A DNA stretch of 64,000 nucleotides. It comes from Beverwykella pulmonaria (lineage: Eukaryota > Ascomycota > Dothideomycetes > Pleosporales > Melanommataceae). Below the pieces are notes generated by a model that saw only the letters and a list, made by a program, of their open reading frames with translations, was not told where the DNA came from and ran no database searches. Every line of letters begins with the position of its first letter. Within the stretch, counting starts at the first letter, position 1. Below are positions 33,701 through 48,700 of the stretch, piece after piece. The translations under genes and the position numbers were made by a program. The stretch is taken from contig BCHH01000008.1 in NCBI GenBank assembly GCA_001599595.1, positions 602,220 to 666,219 of the forward strand, written 5' to 3'.

Positions 33701-36700
33701 TTTCTAGCTCTACTTTGGCCGAGGAAGACTCCTCTTTGATCTCTTCGGTAACTACAGGCTCCTCACTTGCATTCCAGTCGACAGCAGAAACCTTTTTCTT
33801 CCCTTTTTTCTTGTCCTTCTTGCTCTGCTTGCGCGATAAAGATGGAGCAGCAGCGATGTCACCATCCTGAACCGGCTCGAGAACGCTAGAGGCTTCTACC
33901 GGGACGATTTCTCGGGTTTCTTTGGAAGTTGGCTCGATTGGCTGGATTGGTTTTTCAATATCCGCGGCGATGGGCTCAGATTCGGGTTGGGATACTTGAT
34001 CGTCAGTGACAGTGTGTCCACCTGTCGCAACGTCGCGATTCTCAGCAACAAAATTCTCCTCTTGTCGCAAAGTGTCTTGTAGGTTCGATAATGTCGGTGG
34101 TTTCTCGTTGATAGGCGCTCGAGAGTCCGGAACTGGTAATGGTTCGCTTGACGGCTCTACGACTGACAAAGGCTCAACATCATCCGTCACAATATCTTGG
34201 CTTTCGGGAATCGGAGTAGCTAGCGTGGACTCGAACGTAGAATCAACCCATGATGCTTGCTTTGCCTTCTTATCCTTCTTGCTCAATTTGCGGGACAAGA
34301 CCGGAGGTTCTTCTGCGATTGATTGTGGAGTGTTTGCCAGCTCGAGTTGTTCGTTTATGGGTCCTGGGAAGTCCAATGGTGTTGGCTCAACGTCCACTTT
34401 ATCAACCTCTTGAGGTGCTGGTAAGTCGGTTACTTCACTTTCCAAGACGGGAGAGTCGGTCCAATCCAATGCTGCCGACTTGGCACCCTTTTTTTTGTCC
34501 TTCTTGCTCAACTTGCGAGAGAGCACTGGCGGCTCGTCTACAATAGGCTCTGAAATTCTTGCCAGCTGGGGCTCTTGGTTGATGGGAACTTGTAAGTCTG
34601 ATGGCGTGGGCTCACTGTGTTGATCCTGAGCTTCTAGAACGGGTACAGACTCTTCAAATGATTCCTCCCAGCTAAAAGTGGCAGCCTTACTCTTCTTCTT
34701 GTCTTTCTTGCTAGGCTTACGTGAAGGAGCTTCAGATGGAGTTGCTTCTGGCTCTTGAGCATGGCCTAGGGTCGATTCTTGAGTGACTTCTCGGGAAGAT
34801 TCTTGTACGGGCTCGTCGAGCGACTCTCGGATGGGCTCTTGGGCGATCTCGTGAACAGGCTCTTCGATGGGCTCCTGAATGGGTTCCTGAGCAGACCCTG
34901 GGGTTTCGAGAACCGCGATGGGCTCCACCACAGGCGTTGTTGGTTCAGACGATTCATCCCAGCTGCCAAATACCGTAGTCTTCCCCCTCTTCTTGTCTTT
35001 TCTGCTTACCTTGCGGGAAGGAGCTTCAAATTGGGCCGTCGCTGGCTCCTCGACAGTCACCTGTGCTTCGAGAACCGCGCTAGGCTCAGCCACGGGCGTC
35101 GTTAGTTTAGGTGTTTCGTCCCAGCTAAATGAAGTAGCCTTGCCCTTCTTCTTATCCTTTTTCCCCTTCTTGCCTATTGTAATCTCAGGTTCAGCTTCAA
35201 CGCTTGGTTCCGCAACGACATCCGTTATCTTGACAAAATTTTCTGGCTCGGTGGCGGGTGTAGTCGGCTCAGACCAATCGGAAGGCGTGTTCTTTCCCTT
35301 CTTGCCCTTCTTCTTGTCCTTCTTGCTCAGCTTGCTGACGACATCGAACATTGACGTGGGTGCAGAAGTCGAAGGTTCATCGAGGCTGCAATCTTCAAGC
35401 TTCTCGCCATCTTCGAAAGCTTGGCTGAGTGCTTCAGATCGTTGTTTGAAGTCGGCGATGTCATCGTGGAGTGCTTGGAGGGAAGGAGAAAGGGGGGCGG
35501 ACTCAAGTTCATCTTGTTGGCTGATTTTCGGGGGGACTTGCGGTTCGTGAACTCTCTCGGAGGGTACGTTGGGTATATCGTGGAAAGTTTCATCATCACG
35601 CGTTTCAATTACAGAATCAGAGTTCGTCTCAGGCTCAGCTTGTTCAAAATCCTTCGTGCTTTCGAGGGTAGGGGATCGTGGAGGAGATAAAAGGCGCTTA
35701 GAGTGAACCTCGGCTTCTTGAACAGGTGTAGGCAATGTCTCAATGGCAGGCAAGGGCTCGATGATAGGCGCAGTAGTAGTCAAGGACCCATCCACAACAT
35801 CCTCGTCGATAGCCTTTTGACCCTTCTTGTCTTTCTTTGCCTTCTTGGAAGCGGAGCGGGAGGGCAAGAAGCCTACGGTATCGTCCTCGGTAGGTTGTTG
35901 CCTTTGTACCTCTACCGGGTCAGGAACAATGGGCGTGGCTTGCGAGGACTCGGCAAAAGCATAGACATGTTCATCAGATGACAGCTGAACGTCTATCTGA
36001 TCCTGGTGAATAGCTGGGAAAGGCATCTTGTCATGAATGGAGCTTGGCTGGGGTGTTTCAATCGATAGAATGTCCACATTGCGAGGCACATCCTTCGTGC
36101 TTGACATTCGCTCTTCGAAGACCTCGGCCTCCTTCTCAATGGTGGGTGTGGCTGGGCCCAAAGTGTATTTGCTTTTCTTGCCCCTTTTCTTCTCCTTCTT
36201 TGACTTTGTGGAGTGAGAGCCCCATTCATCGTCTGGCTGGTCCTTCTGAGTGTCCTCGGTGATAGTAGTTTCCTGAACGACTTCCTTGACGGGTTCGACG
36301 GGCAAAGGCGGTTCAATTCCTTGCTCAGGTTCTATGTTGACTGGAGAGCTGGCCTCTTCGCCAAGATCAAGGGACATAGAACTCTCATCTTTTGATTTCT
36401 TGCTTTTCTTGCCCTTCTTAGATGCCTTCTTGGTGAGCGGTACGAAGGAGTCGTCGACTTCGGCTTCTTGTGGGACTTCCTCGACGCGTTCAGGCTGCAG
36501 TATAGGTTCCTCTTGAACAAGGGGTTGCTCAACAATGTTGTCGTGGGTTGAGGGAACAAGTGGTGTTGAAGCTGACCCGGAGCTGGTATTGAGCGTTTTC
36601 GGATGAGGCTCGATAACTTCGCGGGTAGTGTCTAGAGTTTGCTGAAGATTGGCATCGGCCTTTGGCTCTGACGGTTCCTTGAGTTCTAGAATGGGTTCCT

Positions 36701-39700
36701 CTGGAGTCTGAGCCGGCTTTGGTTCGACTGCGTCACTCCAATCATCGAATGAAGATACCTTCTTCCCCTTCTTGTCTTTCTTGCCCTTCTTTGATTTCTG
36801 AGGCGTGGAGAATGCGAAGTCATTTCCTTGGGGAGGGTTCTTGGCCTGCTCGTCGCTAAGCCTGGCAATGGGTTCTTCAATCTTATCCGAAATTGATGGA
36901 GTGTTGACGAGTAACTCGCTCTTGGAGGACGAGTCGTGGGACACGGAACTTTGCTCTTTTTTTCCCAACGGAAGTGGCTCCAACGAGGAAGCATCGGACT
37001 CGGGAACCTCGGTGTTTCGCACTTCGATATTGTCGTCAACCGTAGGCGCAAGCTTCTGTTCCACCAGATCAATGACAGGGAGGACTTCTGTATCCTTAAC
37101 TTCAGAAGACAACTGAACTTCGGGAACGGGTTCTTCATTTGGGGAGAAGGCTACAGACTTTCTCTTGGCTTTCTTGTCTTTCTTGCCAGACTTTCTACTG
37201 ATTGATGGCTTCTCAGACTCTGTAGTATCTCTGCTTTGCTCTTGTTCGACACTTGGCTCTGGGCTCTCGGATTGTCCAATGTCCAAAGTTTTGTCCAGTT
37301 CCACTGAAGGCAGTTCCACTGAGGCTTCAGGAGTTGGTTGGCTAGCTTCGAGGATGGGGCCAGCACATTCAAGAACAGTAGCGGAGTCGAGGGTAGGAGA
37401 TGGTTCGGAAGTAAATGTCGACTCCGCGGCAGCCGTGGATTCGAGAATTGAGGCGGGTTCGAATATAGGAGTGGATTCAAGAACTGGAGTCTGGGGCTCA
37501 GACTTCTTTCCTCTGCCCTTCTTTCCCTTTTTCTTGGACGCTAGAGTTACCAGTTCATTTTCCACAGTGGGTTCCTGGTCTCCAAATGGCGTGATCGGAA
37601 GTTGCTCAGAGTCAAGGGCGTGCGTCCCATCGTCAAGCTGCTGAGGTTGTTCGTCTGGGATAACCTCGGGAATCGGGGTCGCGATACCGGACCGCTTACC
37701 CTTGCCTTTCTTTCCCTTCTTGTTCGATGAGGTCGGAAGTGCCCACTCATCTTCAACTAGAGGTTCTTGCTGGACAGAAGGCGTGAGGACAGGCTGAATA
37801 TCGTGGACTTCATGTGTCTCGTCGCCGGTCTGTTGCATTTGAGCTGCCTCTTCCACTAGCTCATCTGAGATGGTCTCAGAGATCGGAGTAGTTGTCCCTG
37901 ACTTCTTCCCCTTATCCTTCTTTCCCTTTTTCTTCGCCATCGGAACCGCCAACTCGTCCTCCACCACTGGCTCTTTGTCGACCGAGGGAACATTTGAAGG
38001 ATCAAAACCTTCAACGCCACGTAGCTCCGTGTCGATCTGTGGGAGTGGCGGTGTGGTGTCCGCTAGCCCTTCTAGGACGAGCTCGGACACTGGAGTAACC
38101 GTTCCTGATTTTTTGCCTTTCCCTTTTTTGGACTTCCTCTCAGTTGAAGAAGGCAAAGCCTCTTTGTTTTCCACAGAGTGTTCTTGTTCAACCGAGTGAT
38201 GAGGTGTGAGTGGCAGAGCATCGAGTTCACGTGGCGTGACTCCAGGTTGGGCTTGAGTGACATCACTGGCTGAATCGCCTAAGATGGCCTCGGGAATTGT
38301 CGTAGTTGTTCCTGATGGTTTGCCTTTATTTTCCTTGGACTGTTCCTTTGGTGAGGATAGCCCAGGTGATTCATCAAATCCAAGCGTTTCGTCTTCGACT
38401 GAGGGTGTGACTGTTGATTGAACTGTATCGCGGTCAAGGATTTCAACGGGCTGAATGTTGTCACTATCCAGTTGTTTCGCCGGCGGGGGTTTGTCGTGGT
38501 CAGAGGATTGAATTGGCTCATCTTGAAATGTCTCATCTGGCTGCCCGCCGCGAGCAAGCTTAGAGAGTGTGGTATCCCTGTCTGATTCTTTTCCCTTGCC
38601 CTTTTTAGACTTCTTGGAGGATGGCAACGCCCATTCTTCAGATGCGGGCTCTTCTTCTTGTGACGGAGTGATCGTTTGCTGAAATTCGTCACGAGGATCG
38701 ACTGCCTGATCATCTTGGAGCACACTGCGATCCTGGCCTTCTGCAAGCAATTTGTTGTCTGGCAACTCTGGTATCACTTCATCGTCCTGGACTTCTTGAG
38801 GCAAAGCGTCGGATTGCACCTCTGGAATGATCACAGGTACATCTTCAGAGACTGGAGTAGGCGAGTCTGGCTGCTTGCCCTTGCCTTTCTTCTCCTTCTT
38901 CTTGTCTTTCTTGGAAGTTGGGAAGTCCCATTCGTCCTTGACAGGCTCTGTCGATGACGGTGTTGGCTGAGAATCTTCTGTCTGAGGAAGGATAGGTTCC
39001 TGGGTGTTGCTCTCAGGTAGAGTATCGGGAACGATCTCTCGAATTGGCGTTGCGGTACCAGATGGCGTTCCTTTGCTTTTCTTCCCCTTTTTCCTATCCT
39101 TCTTAGAAGTCGGCGGGCCCCACTCTCCCTCCGTGGGCTCAGTTGTCGTTAATGTAGGCTGAACATTTTCGGTCTGCGCAATAACGGGTTCTTGAACGTC
39201 GCTCTCAGGTAAGACCTCGCGACTCGGCGTTGAGATGTCCTTCGACTTTTTAGTCTTCTTCGACTTCTTTGAGGAGGTTGGGAGATCCCAGTTTTCCTCA
39301 GCGGGCTCGGTCAACGTTGCTGTTGGCTGGATGTCCTTGACTTGAGAGGGAAGGGGCTCAAGGTCCCGAATTTGGCTTTCAGGGACGGGCGCTTCGACCG
39401 GCGTTTGCTGGTCATTTTCGGTTTGAGGGAGAATGGGTTCGGTATCCTGAACGTGGCTCTCGGAAATGGGAGCCTTAACTGGTGGTGGCTGGACATCTTC
39501 CACTAAGGACGGAGTGGGCTCAACCTCCTCGGCCTGGCTTTTAGGAATCGGCTCATCAAGTGGCGCTGCAGTGCCCGACTTCTTGCCCTTGGTCTTCTTC
39601 CCTTTGTTCTTATCCTTCTTATTGAAAGAAGAGCCCCACTCATCCTCATGCTTGACGGAAGGTGTGGCAATCTGCGCTACATCATCCAAAGAATGCTCCT

Positions 39701-42700
39701 GATCTTCACCAGCATCTTGCGGAATTGATTCCTCGGTTTGGATGTCGGGCACAAAGGTAGATGTCAGTTTTTGCTTCTTGGCTTTCTTGCTAGTTTTCTT
39801 TGATGAGGTTAGAGGGGCCCAGTCGTCGGCGATGGGCTCCTCAGGCTGTACTGTTGGCGTGGCAGGTATATCATTAACGAGATCTCTCGATGTCTGTTCA
39901 GTCGCTTGGTCCTCAGGAAGAGTAGATTCAGGAACGTGAGGCTTTTGGGAGAAATCTTCTTTCGCCCTAGGTATGTCATCGACCATATCCCTGGGGTTCT
40001 GTTCGGTAGCATGGACTTTGGGTTTTTGAGGCTGGTCCAAAGCTGCATCTTCACGTAGGTCTTTCGAGGTTTCTTCAGGTAGTAGGGTGATGGGAATCGG
40101 CTCCGTCAGAGATGGCTTGGTGCTAGAGTCTTTAGGTGGTGTCTCGACTTCAGGAAGAGTCGTCAGCGCGTCGGGAGTAGGCTTTTCAACGATCGATTGC
40201 CTCTTTTTGCCTTTCTTGCCCTTTTTTTCCTTTTTCGTGGATGTGGAGCCCCATTCCTCAGCTACCAGGTCCTGCGAATCGCTTGGTGGAGCTGGTATTG
40301 GTTGCTCGATATCATCCAGGAACTTCTTCCCGGTAAGGTCAGCTTGTTCAGACGAAGGTTCTGGTAGGACATCGGGAGTTGCAACATCAATCGACTTCTC
40401 TTCTTTGATAAGAGGTTCGATCAAGGAGCTATCCTGAGCCTCGGGCTGGGTGATGGTAGGTGATTCGATCTGGACTGCTTGAACGACGTCGATAGACACA
40501 TCGCCGAGCTTGCCGTGGTCGCTTGATGTTGCAATAGGTCCGATCGTCTCAGTATCCATAATAGAGCCTCTTTTGCCCTTGGACTTCTTCTTGTCCTTCT
40601 TGCCACTCGGAGCCCAACTATCCACTTCGACCGGCAACTGCGGCTTTGCTTCGGCCGGAGTTTCAGGTGCAGGAAGTGTCTCCTCGAACGAGCTCTCCTT
40701 GGAAGAGTCGACAGGGCTTTCCAAAGACTGGATGGTCTCCTGCTCAAATACAAAGGCTTTGCTCCCCTTCTTGGCCTTCTTCTTATCCTTCTTTGAGATC
40801 GGGGCCCATTCGTCGGTGGCTTCAGACTCTACGGGTAACTCAGGCTTGGAGACGAGCTGCTCATCAGCAAGGCCTTCTTTCGGTTCATCAACAGGGATTG
40901 CGACTGGCATTGCAATGGGCGTTAACGGTTCGTTTTCGAAAACAGAGGCTTTCTTTCCCTTCTTTCCCTTTATCTTCTCTTTGGCAGAGATGGGGGCCCA
41001 GTCATCGGCGACATCTTCTGGGGCTTGAATTCGAGCACTGCTGTCGAGATCTTCTTTGCCTTGCATAGCCTTCGAGCCTTTGGGAACCTCGGGTGCGGAG
41101 ACGGGCAAAGTCTCAAGAGTGAGCTCTTTTTGTGCCTCTAGAGGAGTCTCAAGCGGTGTGGACGGTTCGCTGTCAAATGTGGACGTCTTCTTGTTCTTTT
41201 TCGCCTTCTTCTTATCATTCTTAGAGATAGGCGCCCAATCATCAATGACATCTTCTTGGACTGGCGCATTCTTTGACTCTTCGGGCACCTCCGACGCAGG
41301 GGTGGACAGATCATCGCTAAGGACCTCTTTCTGCAGCTCTGCGGCGGCGTCGACTGATACATCATCAACAACGACCTGCTTTGGTTGCTCCAAAGTCGTT
41401 TCTACAGGCGTAGAGGGCTCGCTCTCCGAAACGGCGGATTTCCTACCCTTCTTACCCTTTTTATCTTTTTTGGGAAGGGGAGCCCAGTCATCAACCTTAT
41501 CCTGCTTCTGCTCTTGATCTTGAATAGAGCGATCAGCTTGCGGTTCGGAAACAAGCCGGTCGAGGGTGATGGGCTCATCCAAAGGGGCGACCTGATCCTC
41601 GGGTAGAAGCTGGCTTTCTTTCAATGGCGTTGATTCTGCAGGGTCGAGAGCTTTAGAGAAGGATTCGGAAGAGATGGGCGTGTCGAGGGAAGGCTCCTCG
41701 GGCTGCAACGCAGGAGGTTCTTGAGGATCTGTTATCGAGGTAGGTGCAATGACATCGTTGTTGTTGAACTTGGTTGACTTCTTGCCCTTCTTTTTCTTAT
41801 CCTTCTTCGAAGTGGGTGCATCCCATTCGTCTTCAGCTGCAGGCTCTGAAATCTGTTTGGCAGGCAAGTCATTGGACTTGGATATGTTCACCACGCTACG
41901 CTCGAGCTCAGCGATCGGTAAGGACCCAGCTAGAGGTGCCTTCTTTCCTTTACCCTTCGTGTCTTTCTTGGACACCGGAGCGGCCCGCTCATCCTCAACA
42001 GTGGGTTCTGGGGTCTGTTCGACAGATAAGTTATTACCAAGAGAAAGGTCTCGTATTTCATCGGCCGGCAAGTAGTCTACCTTCTCAACGGAGATGCTAT
42101 GCTTGAGGTCGATAGTTGGCGCGGGTTCGTCATTCTGGACATCTCTTTTCTTCTTTTCCTTCTCCGACACGGGAGCATCCCACTCACCCTGAGCTTCCAG
42201 GCCTGGTGTTTGGTCAACGGGTAAGTCACTTGTCGTCTCGACGGGAAGATTTTCCTCGATACCACGCTCTGGCTCGACAATCGGTGAGAGCTTCTCCGAC
42301 TTCTCGCTGGGAAGAGCCCTGTTCATGCTATGCTCTTGGTCGACAACTTCCGAGGGCTCGTCATCTTGAAATGTCTTTCCTTTGTCCTTTTTCTTTTTCT
42401 TGTCTTTCTTGGAGATAGGCGGGACCCAATCATTTTCTTCGATCTGCGCTGTGGCCAGTTCGGGAACGAGTGTGATCTCAACAGTTTGGGGGTTACTTGA
42501 TTGGAACTCGGCGGGCTGACTTTCAGTGGATTGCGCCCCAGCAAGAGGCTCCGATTCAAGAGGCATGGCAGGACCAACGGCATTTTCGATAACACTGAGC
42601 ACATCCTGGGTGCTTGGCCGAGTTTCGGTGGTGGAAGGTGGCTCAACCTCAGCCGCGGCCTTCGACTTTTTGCCCTTCTTCTTTTTGTCTTTCTTGGAGG

Positions 42701-45700
42701 AGGAAGAAGGTAGTGCCCACTCGTCCTCCTCGACTTGCGCTTCTTGGGATACTGTGTCTTCCTTGGTGATATCCTCAAGCACTTCTTCGGAAAGGATGGG
42801 CTCGGATCGGATACGTTCATGTTGAGCAGGCTCGGATTGAAGGAGTCCCAAAGGCTCGGCGTCAACGAAGGTAGTGGTTTTGCCCCTCTTGCCCCTCTTC
42901 TTGTCCTTCTGCGAAGATACAGGCAGTGTCCACTCGTCTTCCTCCGCATGTGCCTCCTGTGGTACCGCATCTAACGTACTCACATCCTCAATGATTTGCT
43001 CGAATTGCATAGGCTCAGATGGAATAGATTCAGTCGGGCTGTCCTGTACAATAACTTTGGATTCGAGGGCTTCAGACGGAAAAGCCATAGGCTCAACGAC
43101 ATTTGAAGGTTCATCACGCTCAACCTCCTCGCTCAACTTTCCTTTCTTCGATTTCTTCTTTTTGTTTTTTTTAGAGGAAGCACGTAACGCCCAGTCGTCT
43201 TCCACAATCTCCTGGGATCCTGTGGTAGGCGTGCTGTCACCTTCGACGACTGGCTCAGTTTGAATGGGTTCGGGTGCCTGCTCAACCTCAGCGACGTCAG
43301 GGAATAATCCATCCTTCTTCTTTTTGTCCTTCTTCGAAGAAGACGGAAATGCCCATTCGTCCACAGCGACTGGTTCGGAACGCTCCAAGGGAGTCAGAAG
43401 TGGTGGGTCGTCCTTGATGGTTTCCTCGATCAGTGGCTCAGAAAGAATGAATTCAGAGGGTTGCTTGGGCTCGGGCTCCTGGGTCAGCGTGCCTTGCGCG
43501 CTGATGGTTTCGGTAACATTTCCGGGTAGAGACTGCTCAATATCGGTCTCAGCGATTGACTTTCCCTTCTTCCCCTTGTCTTTCTTAAATGAAGATGGCA
43601 GGGCCCACTCATCCTCCACGCTGAGTTCTGGTCGTTCCAAGGGGGTTTGAAGCGGTGTGTCTTGCATGCTGGTAACTTCAAGCACCAACTCAGCCGAAGT
43701 AGACTCAGACGGCTGCTCGGGCTCGAGTTCCCTTAGCAGTGCATCGTCCTTGGGTACATCCTCAATGGTCTGCTCAAAAAGAATGGGTTCAGAAAGCTTC
43801 TCGGGTTTGGCCTCAATAACATCCTGACTCAACTTTCCCTTCTTTCCCTTTTTCTTCTTCTTATCCTTTTTCGACGCGGGAAGCGCCCATTCATCCACAG
43901 GCTCAAGCTCCTGCTCTGTTCCAATCTCTTTGCCTTCCGAGGTTGATACTCCTTGAATCTGTTCGGAAGGTGCCTCGGGCTTAACGTTCAGGCCAAGAGA
44001 TTCCTGCACACTTGGCTCAGGGAGAATAGCGGATTTGAAAGATTCAGGCTTGACGATTGATTCGAGAGTTTCAGGTTCGCTAGTCTCACCGGAAATTGCA
44101 GGTTCGGGCACCTCAGGTTCTATGCTCGATGCAATCTTCTTTCTCTTGCCCTTGTTCTTCTCTGAACTAAAGCCCCATTCCTCCTCCTGCACGATAGAAT
44201 CCGACTCGGGCAGTTTCTCCTTTCGGTTTGGCTTATTGACCGGACTAAGATCTCGCGGACTCTCCGCGATTTCGAGCGAGGGAGGTTCCCGCGAAGCGTA
44301 GAGGTTCTCGATAGGTGTCTCGGATTTGATCAGGGTAGAAGGCTGAGTGCTCTCGCGTCGGCCCTTCTTAGCTTTCTTGCCCTTTTTGCTTGATGAGAAT
44401 GCTTCGTCCTCGATTAGAGTTGACGGCACAATATCAGCAAGTGCGGTCGTCTGTTCCAGTTCAGGAACGAATGGCTGGGGTTCATTGCCTTCAATGTCGG
44501 CCTTGGGCAACTCAGCGCTCCCCTGTTCAAGCTTTGTCTCCACCTCCTCCACAATCTGCACACTGGTACGCTTCCCCCTCTTATCCTTCTTGCCCTTTTT
44601 GTTCGACGAAGACGATGGCAAAGCCCGCTCGTTTTCCTCGACTGAAATAGGTGACTCGATAGAAGACTCGGACACAACTTCTTTAGAAACATCTGGGATA
44701 ATATGCGGAATAACATCTTCCGGAACCCCCTTATCCTTAGAGCTAGCATCATAGTCCAACTGCGGCAACGTCTCCACGTCTCCAATTTCTTTGGTCTCTG
44801 TGACTTCCAGCGGTGTTGCCATGGGCGGCTCATTCAGCACCTCGACCTCCGAGCTCACGCCAGCAAGCGCAAGCGGATCAGACAACTCACTCGGTTGAGG
44901 CAACACTGACGCAGCTTGCAAAGTCTGGACTTGTGGGGTTTGGACTGATGAACTGGCTTTTCCATGTACAGGGGGCGTGGTGGAAGATTTTGATTTGGGG
45001 GTTACGGGCTTCTTTTTTCCCCAACTGAAGGCGCCAAAGAGAGATTTGACCAGAGAGGGTTGTTCTGGCTCCGGTTTTGGCTTTGGTTTTGGCTTTGAGG
45101 CACCAGGGACGTCGCGCTTGACCTCTGCAGGGACGAGGATGCTCGGCTGATCTGACTCGAAGGTAGAGACAACGGGGATATCTTGAACGTCAGGCACTAT
45201 CTTCGTGGGAGCCGGGATGCTCGTCGCCAGCTTAGCTTCGATTTCCGTTGACTTGTCGGTGGACGGCGGAGTCGAAGTCTCATCTTCAGCAACCAAAAAG
45301 TCCATTACATTCGGGACCTCCTTATCCTTTTTCAAATTACCCCAGCTGATAGCTTGACGAGTTTCAACATCTGCGAAGGCAGGTTGTAGAATATCTCTTT
45401 CTACCTCTCGCCTCTCCTCTTCCTTTTTCGTCTGCAACGGCTCTTCAGGAAGCGCCGAAGGTTTGAGTTGTCGACTCCCCTTCTTGCTCTTCTTATCCTT
45501 CTTCCCCTTCCCCTTGGGCGCCGCCTCGAACTCGTCTTCCGCAACAGGCTCGCTTGGCATGAGCGGAATGCCCTCACTCAGGCCTAGACTCTGGAACTCC
45601 TTGGCGCCAGATAACGGGGACACGAGGTCGTCCTTTTCATACACTCCTTTCGCAAGGTGTGGCGTAGTAGCAGCCCAAAGATCCACTGGTTTCCCTTTAT

Positions 45701-48700
45701 CATTCGCCTCGTACTCAACGTTCGTCAGTTTGCCTTGTGAGATCTTCCGCGTGAGCTCGGGACCCAATAAGTCTTGAAGCGTCTTATTACTATGAAGCGT
45801 GGCATTCCTCACATCCAGATCGTCGTCATCTCGCGGTGCCGTGCTATCCAAAATCTTCTGTCTCCGGAACTCCTTCGCAGAAGCCTCAGGCGAGCCGGGA
45901 TTGAACTCCCCTACGAGGGTAGCATCATCTGTGAAGACAGACTCCGCGCGGTTAGCCTTCCAGTCTTCCTCGTTTGGAACAAACGTCGGTATGTATTGCG
46001 CTTGCAACGAGCCTGGCACGTAAACCGACGAGCTTGGCAGTGCGTCATTCTGCGACGAACTTGGTCGAGAGTCGTTCTGTGAAGGATGTGGAAAAGGATC
46101 TAGTTGTGAAGAGCTTGGAATCGGATCGGATAGTTCCTCAGTCGGGGTAGGCGCAGGCGACTCGCTAGGACCAGAAACTGATCCCTTCTTCCCCTTCCCC
46201 TTCCCCTTCTTCTTTTCTTTGCCCTTGCTCTCTCTCCTCAGAGAATTCGAATCCAGCTCGGTAACGTCCTGTGTCGCATACTTAGGTTCAGCCTTCTTCT
46301 CGCCAATCTCCGTCTTCTCCTCAATCTGCTCAGGCTCCACCACAGAAGCCGAAACCCAGCCACCCGCCACATCCTGTTCCTCGGCCTTGTTAGTCTCCTC
46401 GAGTGTGGGTGTGGGTTCTTGAGAAGGTTCAGAAGCAGGAGTGAAATCGACACTCGTGCTTTTGGAGCCCTTCTTCTTCTTCCCTTTGCCTTTGCCCTTG
46501 GTCTCACGACGCATGAGCTCCGGATCAGGCTCCTCAACATCCTGTAGCACAGACTCAGGCTCGGCTGCTTTCTCAAGAACCTCTGTCTTCTCCTCAATTT
46601 GCTCGGGCCCCATCATAGGAGCCGAAACCCAGTCACCTGCCGCATCTTGTTCCTCGGTCTGGCTAGTCTCCTCGAGTGTAGGTGTGGGCTCTTTAGGCGG
46701 CTCAGAAGCGGGAGCGAAATCAAAGTTTGTGCTTTTGGAGCCCTTCTTCTTCTTCCCTTTGCCTTTGCCCTTGGTCTCACGACGCACGAGCTCCGGATCA
46801 GACTCCTCAACATCCGGCAGCGCAGACTCAGATCCAGCTTCCTCAAGTACCTCTATTTTCTCCTCAATCTGCTCGGGCTCTGCCACAGGAGCTGAAGTCC
46901 AGTCACCTGCCGCATCCTGTTCCTCGGCCTTGCCGATCTCCTCGAGTGTGGATGTGGGTGTAAATTCTTGAGGCGGTTCAGAAGCAGGAGTGAAATCGAC
47001 GTTTGTGCTTTTGGGGCCCTTCTTCTGCTTGCCTTTGCCCTTGCTCTCACGACGCACAAGCTCCAGGTCTGGCTCCTCAACATCCTGTAGTATAGGCTCA
47101 GGCTCAGCTTCCTTCTCAAGAACCTCTATTTTCTCCTCAATCTGCTCGGGCTCGGCCACAGGAGCAGATACCCAATCACCCGCTGCATCCTGTTCCTTGA
47201 CCTTGCTAGTCTCCTCCAGTGTGGGTGTCAGCTCTTTAGGTGGCTCAGAAGCGGGAGTGGAATCGATGCTCGTGCTTTTAGATCCCTTCTTCTTCCCTTT
47301 GCCCTTACTCTCGCGACGCAAGAGCTTCGAATCCGGCTCCACAGTATCCTGTAGTATAGACTCAGGTTCAGCTTCCTTCTCAAGAACCTCTGTCTTTTCC
47401 TTAATCTGCTCGGGCTCCGCCACAGGAGTAGATACCCAGTCACCCGCCGCATTTTGCTCCTCAACCTTGCTGGTCTCCTCGACTGTGGGTGTAGGTGTGG
47501 GTGTGGGTTCTTGAGACGGTTCAGAAGCAGGGGCGGAATCGACGCTCGTGCTTTTGGGGCCCTTCTTCTTTTTCTTCCCTTTGCCCTTGCTCTCACGACG
47601 CACAAGCTCCAGGTTTGGCTCCTCAACATCCTGTAGCATAGGCTCAGGCTCAGCTTCCTTCTCAAGAACCTCTGTTTTTTCCTCAATCTGCTCAGGCTCT
47701 GTCACAGGAGCAGATACCCAGTCACCCGCTGTATCCTGTTCCTTGACCTTGCTGGTCTCCTCAAGTGTGGGTGTGAGTTCTTTAGGTGGCTCAGAAGCGG
47801 GAGTGGAATCGACACTCGTGCTTTTAGATCCCTTCTTCTTCTTCCCTTTGCCCTTACTCTCGCGACGCACGAGCTTCGAATCCGGCTCGACAACATCCTG
47901 TAGTACAGACTCAAGTTCAGGTTCTTTCTCAAGTACCTCTGTCTTCTCCTCAATCTGCTCAGGCTCTGCCACAGGAGCTGAAACCCAGTCCCCCGCCACA
48001 TCTTGCTCCTCAACCTTGCTGGTCTCCTCAAATATGGGTGTGGATGTGTGCTCTTGAGGCGGTTCAGAAGCAGGGGTGAAATCGACGCTCGTGCTTTTGG
48101 AGCCCTTCTTCTTCTTCCCTTTCCCTTTGCCCTTGCTCTCACGACGCACAAGCTCCAGGTCTGGCTCCTCAACATCCTGTAGTATAGGCTCAGGCTCAGC
48201 TTCCTTCTCAAGAACCTCNNNNNNNNNNNNNNNNNNNNNNNNNNNNNNNNNNCCCTTGGTCTCACGACGCACGAGCTCCGGATCAGGCTCCACAGCATCC
48301 TGTAGCACAGACTCAGGCTCAGCTGCTTTCTCAAGTACCTCTGTCTTCTCCTCAGTCTGCTCAGGCTCTGTCATAGGAGCCGAAACCCAGTCACCTGCAG
48401 CATCCTGTTCCTCGGCCTGGTTAGTTTTCTCGAGTGTAGATGTAGGCTCTTTAGGTGGTTCAGAAGCGGGAGTGAAATCGACGCTCGTGCTTTTAGATCC
48501 ATTCTTTTTCCCTTTGCCCTTGCTCTCGGGACGCACAAGCTTTAAATCTGGCTCCACAGCATCCTGTAGCGCAGACTTAGGCTCAGCTTCTCTCTCAAGA
48601 ACCTCTGTCTTTTCCCCAGTCTGCTCGGGTTCCGCCACGGGAGCAGATACCCAGTCACCCGCCACATCTTGCTCCTCAACCTTGCTGGTCTCCTCGACTG

